Source: a bacterium
GTDB lineage: Bacteria; UBP15; UBA6099; JAJRTR01
Assembly (NCBI GenBank): GCA_024278215.1
Contig: JAJRTR010000038.1
Location: 1-63,333, forward strand
Length of the DNA stretch: 63,333 nucleotides
Reading direction: 5' to 3'
Shown: positions 62,951 through 63,333 of the stretch, one piece after another
How the letters are laid out: each line of letters starts with the position of its first letter
Numbering within the stretch: position 1 is the first letter of the stretch
Notes under the pieces: generated by a model
Databases searched by the model: none
What the model saw: only the letters and a program-made list of their open reading frames with translations
What the model was told of the DNA's origin: nothing
Translations under genes and position numbers: made by a program

Positions 62951-63150
62951 CCGGATTTCTTTGTGAGAAATCCGGAAAATCGCGATAACGCCAATTCTAC
63001 TGCGTTGCGGCGATTCGGGATCGGTCACATACCTGCATTTTGCGCAAGAGGCCGGCTGGCCGGCTGCTCCCTCACAACTCACTTGCTACGCCTTGTTATT
63101 ACAGGCATTCTCCCGATATTTGGCCCGCATTGGTGAAATATACCCGCATG
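62951..63150. repeat. Composite family C repeat region
   Basis: CCGGATTTCT and AGAAATCCGG form a perfect hairpin (62951-62975) just past the pseudokinase stop. A segment matching 39272-39312 in inverted orientation follows (62977-63013), and a CCCGCAT-type stem-loop begins at 63124. No gene is seen in 62950-63333. Confidence 0.65.
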
Positions 63151-63203
63151 TCTCACGAAAAAAATCCGGGGGGGTACGCGACACTTTTTAATATTCCACG
63201 ATT

Positions 63204-63333
63204 GAGCCAATTGCAAAATTCTGATTCGGCTACGGTCGGCTGCAATTGTCAACAGCTGCGTTGTCGGCACAAAATCATCCTCGACGTACTCTACAAGTAC
63301 GCCTGCGGGGATTTTGCACCTCCGCCTTGCTTC
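63204..63333 (-). repeat. Element A, copy 10 (cut by window edge)
   Basis: The minus strand reads as the right-hand 130 bp of the full element, from GCAAGGCGGAGGTGCAAAAT through the GTACTT hairpin to AATTTTGCAATTGGCTC. It is nearly identical to copy 4 over this stretch. Confidence 0.9.

Noticed and set aside
1-63333. CRISPR array or prophage
   Set aside because: No evenly spaced direct repeats with unique spacers and no phage structural genes were found. The repeats present are palindromic and scattered.

Overview
The window carries about 41 protein genes, one interrupted gene (moaE) and two tRNA genes on one chromosome-like segment. There are no rRNAs, no CRISPR array and no intact insertion sequence. 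The gene set suggests a Gram-negative, probably anaerobic, uncultured bacterium. The evidence is: lipoproteins with lipoboxes, envelope-polysaccharide and lipid-linked sugar transferases, indolepyruvate:ferredoxin oxidoreductase, a heterodisulfide-reductase-like Fe-S protein, the redox repressor Rex, and five radical-SAM domains in four proteins. Base composition is moderately GC-rich by eye, apart from an AT-rich HNH gene. I cannot assign a phylum from the sequence alone.

Layout: (1) 107-6517 (+) is a glycan or surface-polymer cluster with a GT4 transferase, a B12-binding radical SAM protein, a WaaE-like GT2, a CapK/PaaK-like adenylate-forming enzyme and a DUF362 protein. (2) 6899-13696 (-) holds a CCG-domain Fe-S protein, a DEDDh exonuclease, a propeller-GGDEF sensor, a small unknown protein and moaE broken by an amber codon. 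(3) 13860-19440 (-) is an operon iorA-iorB-paaK-ACT-substrate-binding lipoprotein for 2-oxoacid oxidation and acyl-CoA formation. It ends in a clear terminator and begins behind an 18-bp Rex-type operator. (4) 19811-22541 (+) is an ABC importer (ATPase plus fused double permease) without a binding protein. (5) 22598-27190 (-) is a giant PRC-barrel coiled-coil protein. (6) 27496-29514 (+) has small zinc-ribbon, TPR and ARPP-1-like genes. (7) 30510-34324 (+) is a TRAP transporter operon (dctP, dctQ, dctM) with an AT-rich HNH gene and a MITE-like element between dctP and dctQ. (8) 34459-39181 (-) has small membrane proteins, a decayed REP-associated transposase, a transglutaminase-like lipoprotein, rex and tRNA-Leu(GAG). 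(9) 39512-48727 has a purple-acid-phosphatase-like protein (+), a subtilase lipoprotein, a second B12 radical SAM protein, a secreted protein and a saccharopine-dehydrogenase-like enzyme (all -). (10) 48905-53217 (-) is a translationally coupled pair of unusual radical SAM proteins: rSAM-methyltransferase, and DUF483-rSAM-rSAM. (11) 53601-62949 (+) has a prepilin-type peptidase, a GT39-like transferase, an SGNH hydrolase, tRNA-Cys, a GT4, a WcaJ-like sugar phosphotransferase and a membrane pseudokinase.

The most striking non-coding signal is a family of dispersed palindromic elements. A 177-bp element bounded by inverted GAGCCAATTGCAAAATT ends occurs in ten full, deleted or partial copies, including both window edges. 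Other families are: a GGAGTGCG palindrome next to the decayed transposase, CCCGCAT stem-loops, two MITE-like elements that share a core but have different termini (one with 12-bp flanking direct repeats), a 91-bp element with 15-bp inverted ends, and a 121-bp near-perfect palindrome.

How the parts may fit together: Rex, encoded here, probably links iorAB expression to NADH/NAD+. The two glycan clusters, the GT39 transferase and the envelope proteins suggest heavy investment in surface polymers. The radical-SAM pair at 48905-53217 is the best candidate for an undescribed pathway. These functional links are inference; domain calls were made by reading the proteins without database searches.
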